From positions 391,579,581 through 391,643,580 of the forward strand of contig NC_058518.1 of the NCBI RefSeq assembly GCF_904849725.1: a DNA stretch of 64,000 nucleotides, read 5' to 3'. Under the pieces are notes generated by a model. The model was not told the origin of the DNA. It saw only the letters and a list, made by a program, of their open reading frames with translations, and searched no databases. This document shows, in pieces, positions 11,272-21,280 of the stretch. Positions within the stretch are counted from its first letter, which is position 1, and the number at the start of each line of letters is the position of its first letter. Made by a program: the position numbers and the translations under genes. The DNA comes from Hordeum vulgare subsp. vulgare. Lineage: Eukaryota > Streptophyta > Magnoliopsida > Poales > Poaceae.

Positions 11272-12376
11272 AATTTCTCTTTAGGTGGTCTTTAGAGGCA
11301 TCGGTAAGTCCGTTATAGAAGATATCAAGTATCTCGTTCTTCTTAAGAGGGTGATCAGGCAAAGCATTCTGTAGCTGGACGAGCCTCCCCCAAGCTTGTG
11401 GGAGACTCTCTTCTTTGAGTTGAGCAAAGTTGTATATTTCCTGCAAGGCAGCTTGCTTCTTATGGGCAGGGAAATATTTCTCACAGAAGTAATAGACCAT
11501 ATCCTGGGGACTACTCACACATCCAGGAGCAAGAGAAGCGAACCAGGCTTTAGCGTCATCCTTTAGAGAGAAAGGAAACAACTAAAGGATATAGTAGTGG
11601 CGGATCTTCTCCTCACCAGTGAAAAGGGTAGCTATATCGTGTAGTTTGTTAAGATGGGCTGCGACCGTCTCAGACTCATAACCGTGGAAAGGATCACATT
11701 CGACTAGAGAGATTATCTCAGGATCGACAGAGAATTCATAATCCTTATCGGTGATAGATATAGGTGAAGTGGCAAACTTCGGGTCGTATTTCATCCTAGC
11801 TTTTAGAGATTTTTCCTGCCACTTGAGAAGTAATTTCTCAGCGTCATAGGCATCCTTACATGCAAGAAAATCGTCAGCTATCTCTCCCTCCATAACGTAA
11901 CCCTCAGGTATATCAGGCAACTCATATCTAGGAGAGCTAGATCTAACAGGAGCAAAAGGAGGTTCTATCTCAATAGTATCGGCAGTTTCAGAAGCATCAC
12001 GAGCATTGGCAGTAACTCCAGCAATATGAGCATCAAGGAATACCCCAAGTGGCACATCAGGCAAAGTAGTATCTCTAGCAGTATCAAGCATAGCATCATC
12101 AGGCAAAATAGCATCTCTAGCATCATTAGGCAAAGCAGTATCAAGCATAGCATCATGGATAGCAGTATCAGGCATAGCATCTCTAGCAGTATCAGGCATA
12201 GTAGCATCATAAGCATCATCAAGCACAGGCGACATATCAAGATTTCTAGCAGGAGGTGATGTCGCAAACTTACTCATAACTGAATGTGAATCAAGTGCAG
12301 AGCTAGATGGCAGTTCCTTACCTCCCCTCGTAGTTGAGGGCAAGACTTTAGTTTTTGGATCCTTCAGATTCTTCAT
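11234..12376 (-). pseudogene. N2 gag, truncated
   Basis: Begins MKNLKDPKTKVLPSTTRGGK, the same N-terminus as in N1 and P. After an acidic, repeat-rich stretch (residues about 50-120, many DTA/DAM units) comes the gag core: RHYYIL, FPFSLKDDAKAWFASLAPG, AWGRLVQLQNALPDHPL and DIFYNGLTDASKDHL. An in-frame TAG interrupts the core at 11582-11584 (a Lys codon in N1 and P). The frame then leaves gag homology at DHLKRNYVQEE, where an internal deletion has joined it to the ORF1-like gene. Gag would form the particle; no protease follows to process it. Confidence 0.8.
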
Positions 12377-12426
12377 AGTGATCAGCAGATATAAATCCCA
12401 AGTGACTCAGAGAATATAGCAATACC

Positions 12427-12444
12427 TCCCCGGCAACGGCGCCA
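12427..12444 (-). other. N2 primer-binding site (tRNA-Asp)
   Basis: Reverse strand TGGCGCCGTTGCCGGGGA, complementary to the 3' end of plant tRNA-Asp, nine bases downstream of the LTR end. Confidence 0.9.
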
Positions 12445-12453
12445 GAAAAATGC

Positions 12454-14102
12454 TGCTAGCACTCCCCGCCAACGACACTAGAAGAATGTTGTTGAGAGTC
12501 CCTGACTTGATGCCTTCACGACAACAGAGCCAGAACTGCTCTGAGTTGCTCAACAATTAGCAATTGTCTTGCAATGGCCCACCAGCGCGTGGGTTCGCGG
12601 CAGTTTTTGAGGGTAGAGTACTCGACCCAAATTTGTTGGTTATCCAGACAGGAGGTGAGAGGATACTCTCGAGTATTAGCAGCTGAATGTGTCAGATTCA
12701 ACCACACCTGAAAGATTAGTATCTGCAAGCAAAGTATCAGCACCAAAGTAGGATGATAACAACGGTGTCAGAAACGATTTGTTGACGGTAGACTATTCCT
12801 AACTGTCGTATCAATGGCGCCAGAAGTTGCCCGTTGACGGAAATTTTCTTTTTCCCGTCAACGTCGTGCGAACCAGAATTGTAGCAGGTAGTAGCAGCGT
12901 AACGAGTAACAGCAGTGGCAAGGAACAGCAGTAGTGACAGCAGTAGCAAGTAGCAACAGTAGCAAGTAGCAGCAGCAGTGGGACAAACTCGTAGGCAATG
13001 GGTCGGTGATTTGTTTGGATGATATTCATCATGCAATAGTTATAACACGGAGAGATATGTGGCTAGCTCCCGTTCGTCAATGTGATGTAGGCATGCATTC
13101 CGTGTGTAGTCATACGTGCTTAGGGAAAAGAACTTGCATGACATCTATTGTCCATCCCTCCCATGGCAGCAGGGTCCAAAAGGATACTACGGGATATTAA
13201 GGTTCTCCTTTTAATAAAGAACCGGAACAACGCATTAGCACTTGGTGAACACATGAACTCCTCAAACTATGGTCATCACCGGGAGTGGTTCCGGTTATTG
13301 TCACTCCGGGGTTGCCGGGTCATAACACATAGTAGGTAACTACAACTTGCAAGATCGGATCTAAAACACACATATATTGGTGACAACATAATAATTTCAG
13401 ATCTGAAATCATGGCACTTGGGCCCTAGTGACAAGCATTAAGCATGGCAAAGTAGTAGCAACATCAACCTCAGAACATAGTGGATACTAGGGATCAATCC
13501 CCGTCAAAACAAACTCGATTACATGATAGATCTCATCCTACTCATCACCGCCCAGCGAGCCTACGAATAGATTACTCACGAACGATGAAGAGCTTCATGG
13601 AATTGGAGAGGGAAGAAGGTTGATGATGACTATGGTGACGATTTCCCCTCTCTGGAGCCCAAAACGGACTCCAGATATGTCCTCCAAATGAAGAACGGGA
13701 TGTGGCGGCGCCTCCGTAACGCAAACGCGTTGAAATCTTCTCTTCTGATTTTTTTCGGGGCAAAAGTGAATTTATAGAGCTGAGTTTGGGGGCGGTAGAG
13801 CCATGTGGGCCCCACAAGCTTGGTTGCCATGGCCAGGGGGGTGGCCGCGGCAACAAGGCTTATGGCCCACTGGCCCATCCCTTCCATTGGATCTTTGCGC
13901 AGGTATTTTTCATATTTTCCAGAAAAATTCTCCATAAATTTTCAGGACGTTCCGAGAACTTTCATTTCTGCACAAAAACAACACCATGGCAATTCTACTG
14001 AAAACAGCGTTAGTCCGGATTAATTCCATTCAAATCATGCAAATTAGAGTCCAAAACAAGGGCAAAAGAGTTTGGAAAAGTAGATATGATGGAGGCGTAT
14101 CA
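12454..14102 (-). repeat. N2 5' LTR
   Basis: 1649 bp, from TGATACGCCTCC at 14102 to TGCTAGCA at 12454. It is very similar to 6663-8305, with scattered single-base differences, so N2 is not brand new. It has the same inverted repeat as the partner LTR (12832-12840 with 12855-12863). Confidence 0.9.
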
Positions 14103-14107
14103 TTCCA

Positions 14108-15143
14108 CAGTTTGTTCCCTGAAAACACAACCAGCACAACTATCTAGGTGGTCCCTAGAAGCATCGGTTAGTCCATTATAGAAGATATCAAGTATTTCAT
14201 TCTTCTCAAGAGGGTGATCACGCAAAGCATTCAGTAGCTGGACAAGCCTCCCCCAAGCTTGTGCGAGACTCTCTTCTTCAACTTGCACAAAGTTATATAT
14301 TTCCTGCAAGGCTTCTTGTTTCTTATGGGCAGGAAAATATTTCTCAGAGAAGTAGTAGATTATATCCTGGGGACTACGCACACAACCAGGAGCAAGAGAA
14401 GTGAACCAAGTCTTAGCATCATCCTTTAGCGAGAAAGGAAACAACTTAAGGATATAGTAGTGGCGGATCTTTTCCTCACTCGTGAATAGGGTGGCTATAT
14501 CGTGCGACTTAGTAAGATGTGCTTCAACCAATTCAGCCTCATAACCATGAAAAGGATCAGATTCGACCAAAGTGATTAACTCAGGGTCGACAAAGAATTC
14601 ATAATCCTTATCGGTCACAAAGATAGGCGAAGTAGCAAACTTCGGGTCGTATTTCATCCTAGCGTTCAGAGATTTTTCTTTCCACTTGCGCAGTAATTTC
14701 TCAAGATCATAGCTATCCTTACAAGCAAGAAAGTCCTCAGCTATCTCTCCCTCCATAACATAACCCTCATGTATATCAGGCAATTCATATCTAGGAGAGC
14801 TAGTTCTAACAGGTGAAATAGCAGGTTCTACTTCAATAATCTCAGCAGTTTCAGAAGTATCATCACATTCAGCACCAACTCTAGCAATTTGTGCATCAAG
14901 AAATGCACCTAGTGGCAAAGCAGTATCAAGCAAAGCATCGTCACAAGTATCATGGATAGCAGAAGTAGCATCATCAAGCACATGCGACATATCAGAATTT
15001 CTAGCAGGTGGTGGTGTCGCAAACTTACTCATAACTGAAGGTGAATCAAGTGCAGAGCTAGATGGCAGTTCCTTACCTGTCCTCGTAGTTGAGGGCAAGA
15101 CTTTAGTTTTTGGATCTCTCGGATTCCTCATAGTGATCAACAT
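14108..15143 (-). pseudogene. N1 gag N-terminal part, split by N2
   Basis: Open from 15143 (MLITMRNPRDPKTKVLPS) to the N2 insertion. The N-terminal third is acidic and low in complexity. The gag core follows: RHYYILKLFPFSLKDDAKTW, AWGRLVQLLNALRDHPLEKN, DIFYNGLTDASRDHLDSC. The frame continues at 6657 on the far side of N2. The more likely start is the internal ATG of MRNPRDPKTK, since P starts there too. This half of the N1 gag has no stops of its own. Confidence 0.85.
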
Positions 15144-15181
15144 ACGTAAATCCCAAGTGACTCAGAGAATAGAGCTAGGCC

Positions 15182-15199
15182 TCCCCGGCAACGGCGCCA
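15182..15199 (-). other. N1 primer-binding site (tRNA-Asp)
   Basis: Reverse strand TGGCGCCGTTGCCGGGGA, 11 bases from the LTR end. Complementary to the tRNA-Asp 3' end ending CGGCAACGGCGCCA. Confidence 0.9.
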
Positions 15200-15210
15200 G
15201 AAAATAGTCT

Positions 15211-16580
15211 TGATAACCCACAAGTATAGGGGATCGCAACAATTTTCGAGGGTAGAGTATTCAACCCAAATTTGTTGATTCGACACAAGGGGAAACAAAA
15301 GAATATTCTCAAGTATTAGCAGTTGAGTTGTCAATTCAACCACACCTGAAAGACTTAGTATCTGCAGCAAAGTTTCAGTAGCAAAGTAGTGTGATAGCAA
15401 CAGTAGCAATGGTAACAGTAGCAGTGACAACAGTAGCGGTAAAGTAACGTAGCAAGAACCGGTAGGAAAAGACTCATAGGCATTAGATCGGTGATGGATA
15501 ATTATGCCGGTTGACATTCATCATGCAACAATCATAACATGGAGAGATATGTAACTAGCTCCAGTTCGTCAATGTAATGTAGGCATGTATTCCGTATATA
15601 GTCATACGTGCTTATGAAAAGAACTTGCATGACATCTATTGTCCATCCCTCCCGTGGCAGCGGGGTCCTAATGGAAACTACGGGATATGAAGGTTCTCCT
15701 TTTAATAGAGAACCGGAACAAAGCATTAGCACTTAGTGAATACATGAACTCCTCATACTATGGTTATCTCCGGGAGTGGTTCCGGCTATTGTCACTCCGG
15801 GGTTGCCGGGTCATAACACATAGTAGGTGGCTACAACTTGCAAGATAGGATCAAGAACACACATATATTGACGAGAACATAATAGGTTCAGATCTGAAAT
15901 CATGGCACTCGGGCCCTACTGACAAGCATTAAGCATGGCAAAGTAGTAGCAACATCAATCTCAGAACATAGTGGATACTAGGGATCAAAACTAACTTGAT
16001 TACATGATAGATCTCATCCAACCCATCACCGTCCAGCAAGCCTACGATGAGATTACTCACGAACGGTGAAGAGCATCATGGAATTGGCGATGAAGGAAGG
16101 TTGGTGATCACGAAGGTGACGATCTCCCCTCTCCGGAGCCCAGAACAGACTCCAGATCTGCCCTCCAGAGGAAGAACACGTGGTGGTGGCGGCTTCGTAT
16201 CGTAAAACGCGATGAACTCTTCTCCTTGATTTTTTTGCGGACGAAAAGGACTAAATAGAGCTAGAGTTGGAGGCGGCGGAGCCCCGAGGGCCCCACAAGC
16301 GTGCTAGGCGCGGCTAGGGGGGCCTGCGCCTCCTGGGCTTGTGGGATCCTCACTCCACGTCTCCGGTTGATTCTTGCGCTAGTATTTTTATATATTCCAC
16401 AAAAAATCCTCGTAAGTTTCCAGGTCATTCCGAGAACTTTTATTTCTGCGCAAAAACAACACCATGGCAATTTTGCTGAAAACATCGTTAGTCCGGGTTA
16501 GTTCCATTCAAATCATGCAAATTAGAGTCCAAAACAAGGGCAAAAGAGTTTGCAAAAGTAGATACGATGGAGACGTATCA
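15211..16580 (-). repeat. N1 5' LTR
   Basis: 1370 bp, starting TGATACGTCTCC at 16580 and ending GGGTTATCA at 15211 on the reverse strand. Partner of 1-1167. The flanking copia sequence starts at 16581 with ATGAC, the right copy of the presumed target duplication. Confidence 0.9.
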
Positions 16581-18099
16581 ATGACCTTCATCAACAATGA
16601 GCATCCACAATAAGTTCACCTACATGCTACGTATTAACATCATTCAAAGGTATGTACTAGTATCCTTGATAAATCTTTACACCAATTCATGAGCTAAAGC
16701 AACTCAAGTGATATGAAGATATTGAAATGCTAATCGAAAAATGGTAACCCCATTTTGCGCTTAACGATGAGTATGACATATGATCAAGCATTCTTGCTTG
16801 ACTCCTCAAGTGAAATACTCTAATATAGGTGATCTAGTCATCGCCCAACATCTAGATGGATATTCTTGTATGGTTCATGATTTTAATGTTTGATTTCTTG
16901 GAACCATCCAACATTCATCTATATATTTTTAAATCTTTCATTTTTTTACTGTGTTATCCTGTTATGTCTCAATTGGAATTTCTCAATTGGTAACCCTTCA
17001 ACTGGAATTTTAAATTTGGTATCTATTCATGGAGTTGATCTATAATGCAACTCGGTATCACCGACTAGGAAAAATCGGTCCCATCGATTTCTTCCACAGG
17101 CCTTATTTCACGTACTCGGTTCTACCGAATCACAATGCCTCGGTGACTCCGAAAATTATCTGTGCCTATCAGTCTTTCTGAAATTTTCTAAATATTTTCC
17201 AAAGGGAGAGAAATATTTTCTGTGATCCCAAGTTTATAACCTCGTGAAATTAATTGAACTCTTCACTTTTTCAAAGGAGGATATAATCTGTTTCCCAAAC
17301 CTTTCAAGAAGAAAAAATTCACAAGAGGGAGAAACAGCTAGGATCCCTAACAAACAGGGGCAGATCTTCTAGGAACTCTTATTCATTAAAGGGGGAGAAG
17401 ATTCAATGAACCCTTACCTATACCCCAGGGGGAGATGAATCAATGAAATCATATCCATATCTAAGGGAGAGAAATATTTCAAGGAACCCTTATAAGAAAG
17501 AGATGAATCCGGGATCCGTTCCTCTCAATGAGCCCTTCCCTCTGACCTTTTAGGCAATTAATGCCAAAGGGGGAGAAATGTCAAAGCTTCCAATAAGCTT
17601 ACGGAAAGGGGGAGAAATCTTTCCATAAGGGAGAAATATCAAACCCTACATATTCACGGGGAGCAACACTATTAAGGAGGAGAGAGAGTTACAATTGATA
17701 CAATTGGTATTGCTGCTTACTATTGATATTTCTGGATTGAACTTGTCTCACCTATCTACTCCCAATATATTTAAATGCAGGGAATCATATATTCATTTCT
17801 AAGGGGAGAAAGTTCCAAATATTCTTGGAGACCTATCTATTATCAATCATATTTGCTGATATGTTCTCCATATCTTGGTATTCTTGAAGCTCTTTGCATC
17901 TTTACAATAGTATACTCTTGTGTTATCTAACAAATGTTTTCTCAAGTGTACTCCTACTACTAAGATGCTCAAGATCCTCATGGTAAGTATATCCATCATA
18001 TCCTTGTTCATGATGATCTCTTGTTTCTTAGACATATTGTTTTAATTTTGTCAAGTAGTCTATTCACCCCCTCTAGACACACCTTGTATCAATCCCACA
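16581..18099 (+). mobile_element. 3' fragment of a copia element (Maximus-like), collapsed 3' LTR
   Basis: 16581-17200 matches 53341-53960 of element M, the non-coding region behind its pol gene. From 17200 to 17680 there is a series of purine-rich GGGGGAGA-like tracts. At about 18030-18099 the sequence jumps to the last 60 or so bases of the M-type LTR (CAAGTAGTCTATTCACCC through CCCACA), so most of the 3' LTR is missing. The 5' part is cut off by N1. No coding sequence remains. Confidence 0.7.
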
Positions 18100-18441
18100 G
18101 CCGCGAACTCGTAAATATAGTACACGAGGGGGAGCGATTTGCGGACCATTGTAAAAAATACACACCGAGCAACAATACGGGCTCTGGCCCAAAAAATGGA
18201 CCAAACCCATATAGTCACTGACATTTTTTAGTTTTCCCGTTTTGAGGAGTCTGTTAGAGATGCTCTATGGAGTCTGCAAGAGATGCTCCAAGAAAAATTA
18301 GAAATTCTGAATGAGCAAGACGCAAGGGAAATAACTGCCCTCGTTTCTTTCCATGCGGCTCCTTTTTCTCTCCCTCTCAACCGTCAACCTCCACACCTCT
18401 CTTCCCCCCATGTGAAAACAGCCCGAGAGAAGGACAATAAG
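18100..18441. other. Low-copy spacer, no gene seen
   Basis: AT-rich spacer with GAGATGCTC-like words (18252-18285) that resemble worn MITE termini. No reading frame worth calling. Confidence 0.5.
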
Positions 18442-18611
18442 GCTAGTCATAGTGGGAAGTAACTTAGACTAGTGTCATGCATATGACACTAGTTTAAGTT
18501 ACTACCTCAATAATGCAAAATAACTTAGTAGTAGTGTCATAGATGTGTTCATTTATTAGCTTATAGAGTCATCTTTTCTCGGGAAGCCCTATGTTATAGT
18601 AACATACTATG
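18442..18611 (+). mobile_element. MITE fragment
   Basis: Begins GGCTAGTCATAGTGGGAAGT and contains the repeated words AACTTAG, ACTAGT and GTCAT typical of a very common Triticeae MITE as I recall it. An internal inverted repeat (TAGTGTCATGCATATGACACTA, near 18471-18492) is visible. The right end is missing; it runs straight into the next element. Confidence 0.5.
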
Positions 18612-18925
18612 TTACTCCCTCCATCACACAAGGCATCCTTCAAATTTCATGCATTTTCAGAATTGGAAAGGATTAAGGCGAGTTCCATTTACTACCTAGT
18701 AGTACACCATGCAAGAGTAATTAGGAGTACTAGTACTAGTTGCATGCATGATGTGAACATGGGATAAAAACCCGGGGTGTGAACGTGAAGTGGGATTGGT
18801 CTCCACCAATGCATACAAGGAGATTGCTCGTTTACTGGAGATGGGGTTTAATGCAACATTAACTTCTCAGCTTATTAGGCGCATACAGTTAACTACGTTG
18901 TTTTCCAGTCAAAGGGATGGAGGAA
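18612..18925. mobile_element. Stowaway-like MITE, degenerate
   Basis: Left end TACTCCCTCCATCAC and right end AAGGGATGGAGG form a weak inverted pair of Stowaway type with a TA at the left. About 310 bp, non-coding. The right terminus is diverged and no clean TA duplication is seen. Confidence 0.4.
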
Positions 18926-20584
18926 ACGGAGCCGACCGCTGCATACCTTGGTTCTAGCGATCTGGCATAGACACCTTGTAAACTGTGACGAAGGAAGTAC
19001 TCTAAACACCTCTATCATCATTAACTATTTGTCACATAAGCAAAATGATTTTGAAATAACAGTATTCATCACCGAATCGTTCGCGTGAGCTCCCGTGTCG
19101 ATCCCCATAGCTGCCGAGGAGAACCCTAAAATTGTCGCCGCCGCCACCCCACACCCCACCACCTTCACCCTCGCCACCGCTAGAGGGCACCGCCGGGCAA
19201 GGCCTGCATAGTGTCGATGGTGGAGGAGCCTTTTTCCAACTCTTGAGGAGCTTGAGCAGCACGGGGGTGCCACTTTTTTCAGATATGTGAGGCATGTCGG
19301 AGCTCCGAGGAAATCAATGCCGGTGCGCGGGGGTCTAGAGGCGTGGTGTCGGCACGGGGCGATGCGCGAGCAGGCATGGCCCGGATCTGGACGTGGGCTG
19401 GCGTGGTGCGAGTATCTGCTCGTGAGGGTGCGGTGAGGCGTGGACGGTCGCGGCGTGGCGCTGCGATGACTCGCATGCAAAATGAGCGCGAGTGTGCGGG
19501 CGTGCATGGTCCACGTGGCGCACGAGGCATCCTGGTGCAGCTCTGCTGCTGCGCGCATGGCAGGGGCGGCTGTCAGATCCAGGAAGATGTAGGTGCATGA
19601 CGCTCATGCATAGCTCCCCCGTGGATCTGCAGCCTATCGGTGGAGGAAGGCACGTGGACGGCGCCCCCCAGCGTTGATATGCTAGGTGGCGGCCGGATGG
19701 CTCCGATGGACTGGCCGGTAACCTGGATTGGCAACCCCGCGGAAGGGTGGGCGGTCATATGCTGCCTCTAGTGCCTGCTTGCAGTTGTTCTGCGCGAGGA
19801 GGTGCCTGCAATTGCTCTAGGGCGGTCGGAACCGTGAGATCCATAGGCGGCAGGACTCGGTCTGATGTTGGTTCAGATAGCTTGATGTTGTTATGGGTGG
19901 GAGGATGGGATGATGGTGGCTAGAGGGAGACGAATGGTGTTAGTGCGGTTGTTGCATCCTTCGTCGAGAGATGAATGGCCCGCATGCGTTGCATCCTCGA
20001 GGAGAGGAATGGTGTTGTGCTTGGTTGCATCCTGCCGATGGGAGACGAATGGCGCTGCACAGCGGGGGACGGGGATGCAAGGTTTGTAAGCACATTAAAT
20101 TTGCCGGAGAGGTGTGGTTGTCCGTGGAGGCAGAGGTAGTGGTGTGGTGTGTAGGCTGATCGGATCCCGGGCTCAGGCTATGCAGGTGAGACTGCTGGCG
20201 AAAGTCGTACTCTGGTTTCAACCGGAGTCATCGATGGCGACGTCTTCACGCGCCGCTCCCTCGTTGGAGGCATCGATGTAGCTGCTCTCACCTTGCCTTT
20301 CCTGTCGTGTTCCGGGGAAACCCTTGATCTAGATGAGATTAGACGACGGTGGCGCTATCCGACGTCACATTCTCTCTTGGGGGCATCATCGTGGAGGTGG
20401 ATCCGGTTAGAGGGACCCGTGGCTCGTGGGGTTGAGTGTGTTGTATGCCGGAAGGCAGAGTTTGTATGACTTTTGTGTCCGCTTTCCCTCATAAACTAGA
20501 CCAATCCTTCTCTTCCCGATCAATGAATTTGGTAGAAAAACTACCAACATTCAAAAAAATTGAAATGTATTATTTACTAGCTAA
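18926..20584 (+). other. GC-rich low-copy region, possible retroposed transcript
   Basis: GC-rich, codon-like on both strands but without a stable long frame. 19922-20061 holds three to four imperfect 36-37-bp repeats starting TTGCATCC. The forward strand ends with a splice-free tail, a terminal CTTCCCGATCAATGAATTTG stretch and a short A-run (20552-20559), which resembles the 3' end of a retroposed RNA. No protein family recognised. It may be a repeat family with a poly-A end, but I cannot place its 5' end. Confidence 0.3.
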
Positions 20585-21280
20585 GAGCATCTACACTCGG
20601 ACTTTGCAAAACAGGCCCCTCAAACGCCTGCGGACGCGTCCGCGGACACTGACCGGGCGCACCTCATTTGTTGCCTTCCACATCCGCGTCCCTCATATCC
20701 GAACCCTCAAAACCATACAGCCCACACAACGCTACGTAAAAATAGATCAACATAGAGTTCATCAGATTGGCCGAACAAAAGGAGCATAGTTCATCGGCAA
20801 ATCCTAACTACAAACTAGCGAAACATCGGTAAAATATAAATGGAGACAAGGACAATCACCACTTCCTCACTAGCCCTTTGCCCTTCCGATGCCGGCACAA
20901 CTGTAGGAGTCGACAGCTGGTGGGGAATCGGCCGAGTCGTCAGACGAGGAGCAGTGGTCGTCATCGTCGACGTGAGAGATGATGATGAGCTCTTATAGCC
21001 GTCGGACCTCCATGTCCTGCTCCCGCTTGATCTTGGCGAGCCAAGCCACCTCCAATGCTACCTCCGCCGCCTCGCGTTTGGTCTGCTCAATGGATATCGG
21101 CAACGCCTTCGCGTTCTTCCGCTGGAGCCGCAGCGCGTCCGTCTCCGCGGCCATAAGCGATCAATGTTAGACCCATTCTAGGAGTCCCTCATCCTCGTCT
21201 CTCCTCCATCCGACGGCGGCGACGCACGGATTTCTCTGCATTCGACCTCTCCTTTTGCCGGTGCCACTCGCGACGGGCGG
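20585..21280 (-). pseudogene. Left half of a non-autonomous DNA element with a basic, charged ORF
   Basis: Starts with GAGCATCTACAC, a word found at ends of many Triticeae MITE-like elements. On the reverse strand it encodes REWHRQKERSNAEKSV followed by an arginine run (ending near 21180) and then, after a stop, MAAETDALRLQRKNAKALPI and AWLAKIKREQDMEVRRL. Such highly charged, coiled-coil-like tails are common in ORFs carried by Harbinger-like elements in wheat; this is recollection, not a search. The gene continues at 30796-31121 on the other side of N3. The last five bases (21276-21280, GGCGG) are the left copy of the N3 target duplication. Confidence 0.5.

Larger units (their letters stand above)
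6663..14102 (-). mobile_element. N2: Athila-type gypsy element inserted in the N1 gag
   Basis: Complete 7440-bp insertion with two LTRs (12454-14102 and 6663-8305), flanked by a perfect 5-bp duplication TTCCA (6658-6662 and 14103-14107). Reverse orientation. The primer site complementary to tRNA-Asp is at 12427-12444. The internal region has a truncated gag (11234-12376) joined almost directly to an ORF1-like gene (10255-11271), then about 1.9 kb of non-coding sequence and the polypurine tract at 8306-8320. Protease, reverse transcriptase and integrase are all missing, so it is even more reduced than N1. It must be younger than N1, since it splits N1 gag. Confidence 0.9.
1..16580 (-). mobile_element. 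N1: Athila-type gypsy element, non-autonomous, left end outside window
   Basis: The element reads right to left: 5' LTR (15211-16580), tRNA-Asp primer site (15182-15199), gag (14108-15143), interrupted by element N2 (6663-14102), then the rest of gag plus protease (4961-6657), a leader with an LTR-like copy, an ORF1-like gene (3169-4193), a long non-coding 3' region, polypurine tract (1168-1181) and 3' LTR (1-1167, cut by the window). Between protease and ORF1 there is no trace of reverse transcriptase, RNase H or integrase, so the element could move only with enzymes supplied in trans. The right flank is the 3' region of a copia element; the left flank lies outside the window, so the target duplication cannot be checked. 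The family is the WHAM/Fatima/Sabrina group as far as I can recall. Confidence 0.85.

Noticed and set aside
19025..19607. Reverse and forward frames of 85-177 codons in the GC-rich low-copy region
   Set aside because: Several frames overlap on both strands, composition is biased, and no start, splice or domain evidence favours any of them.
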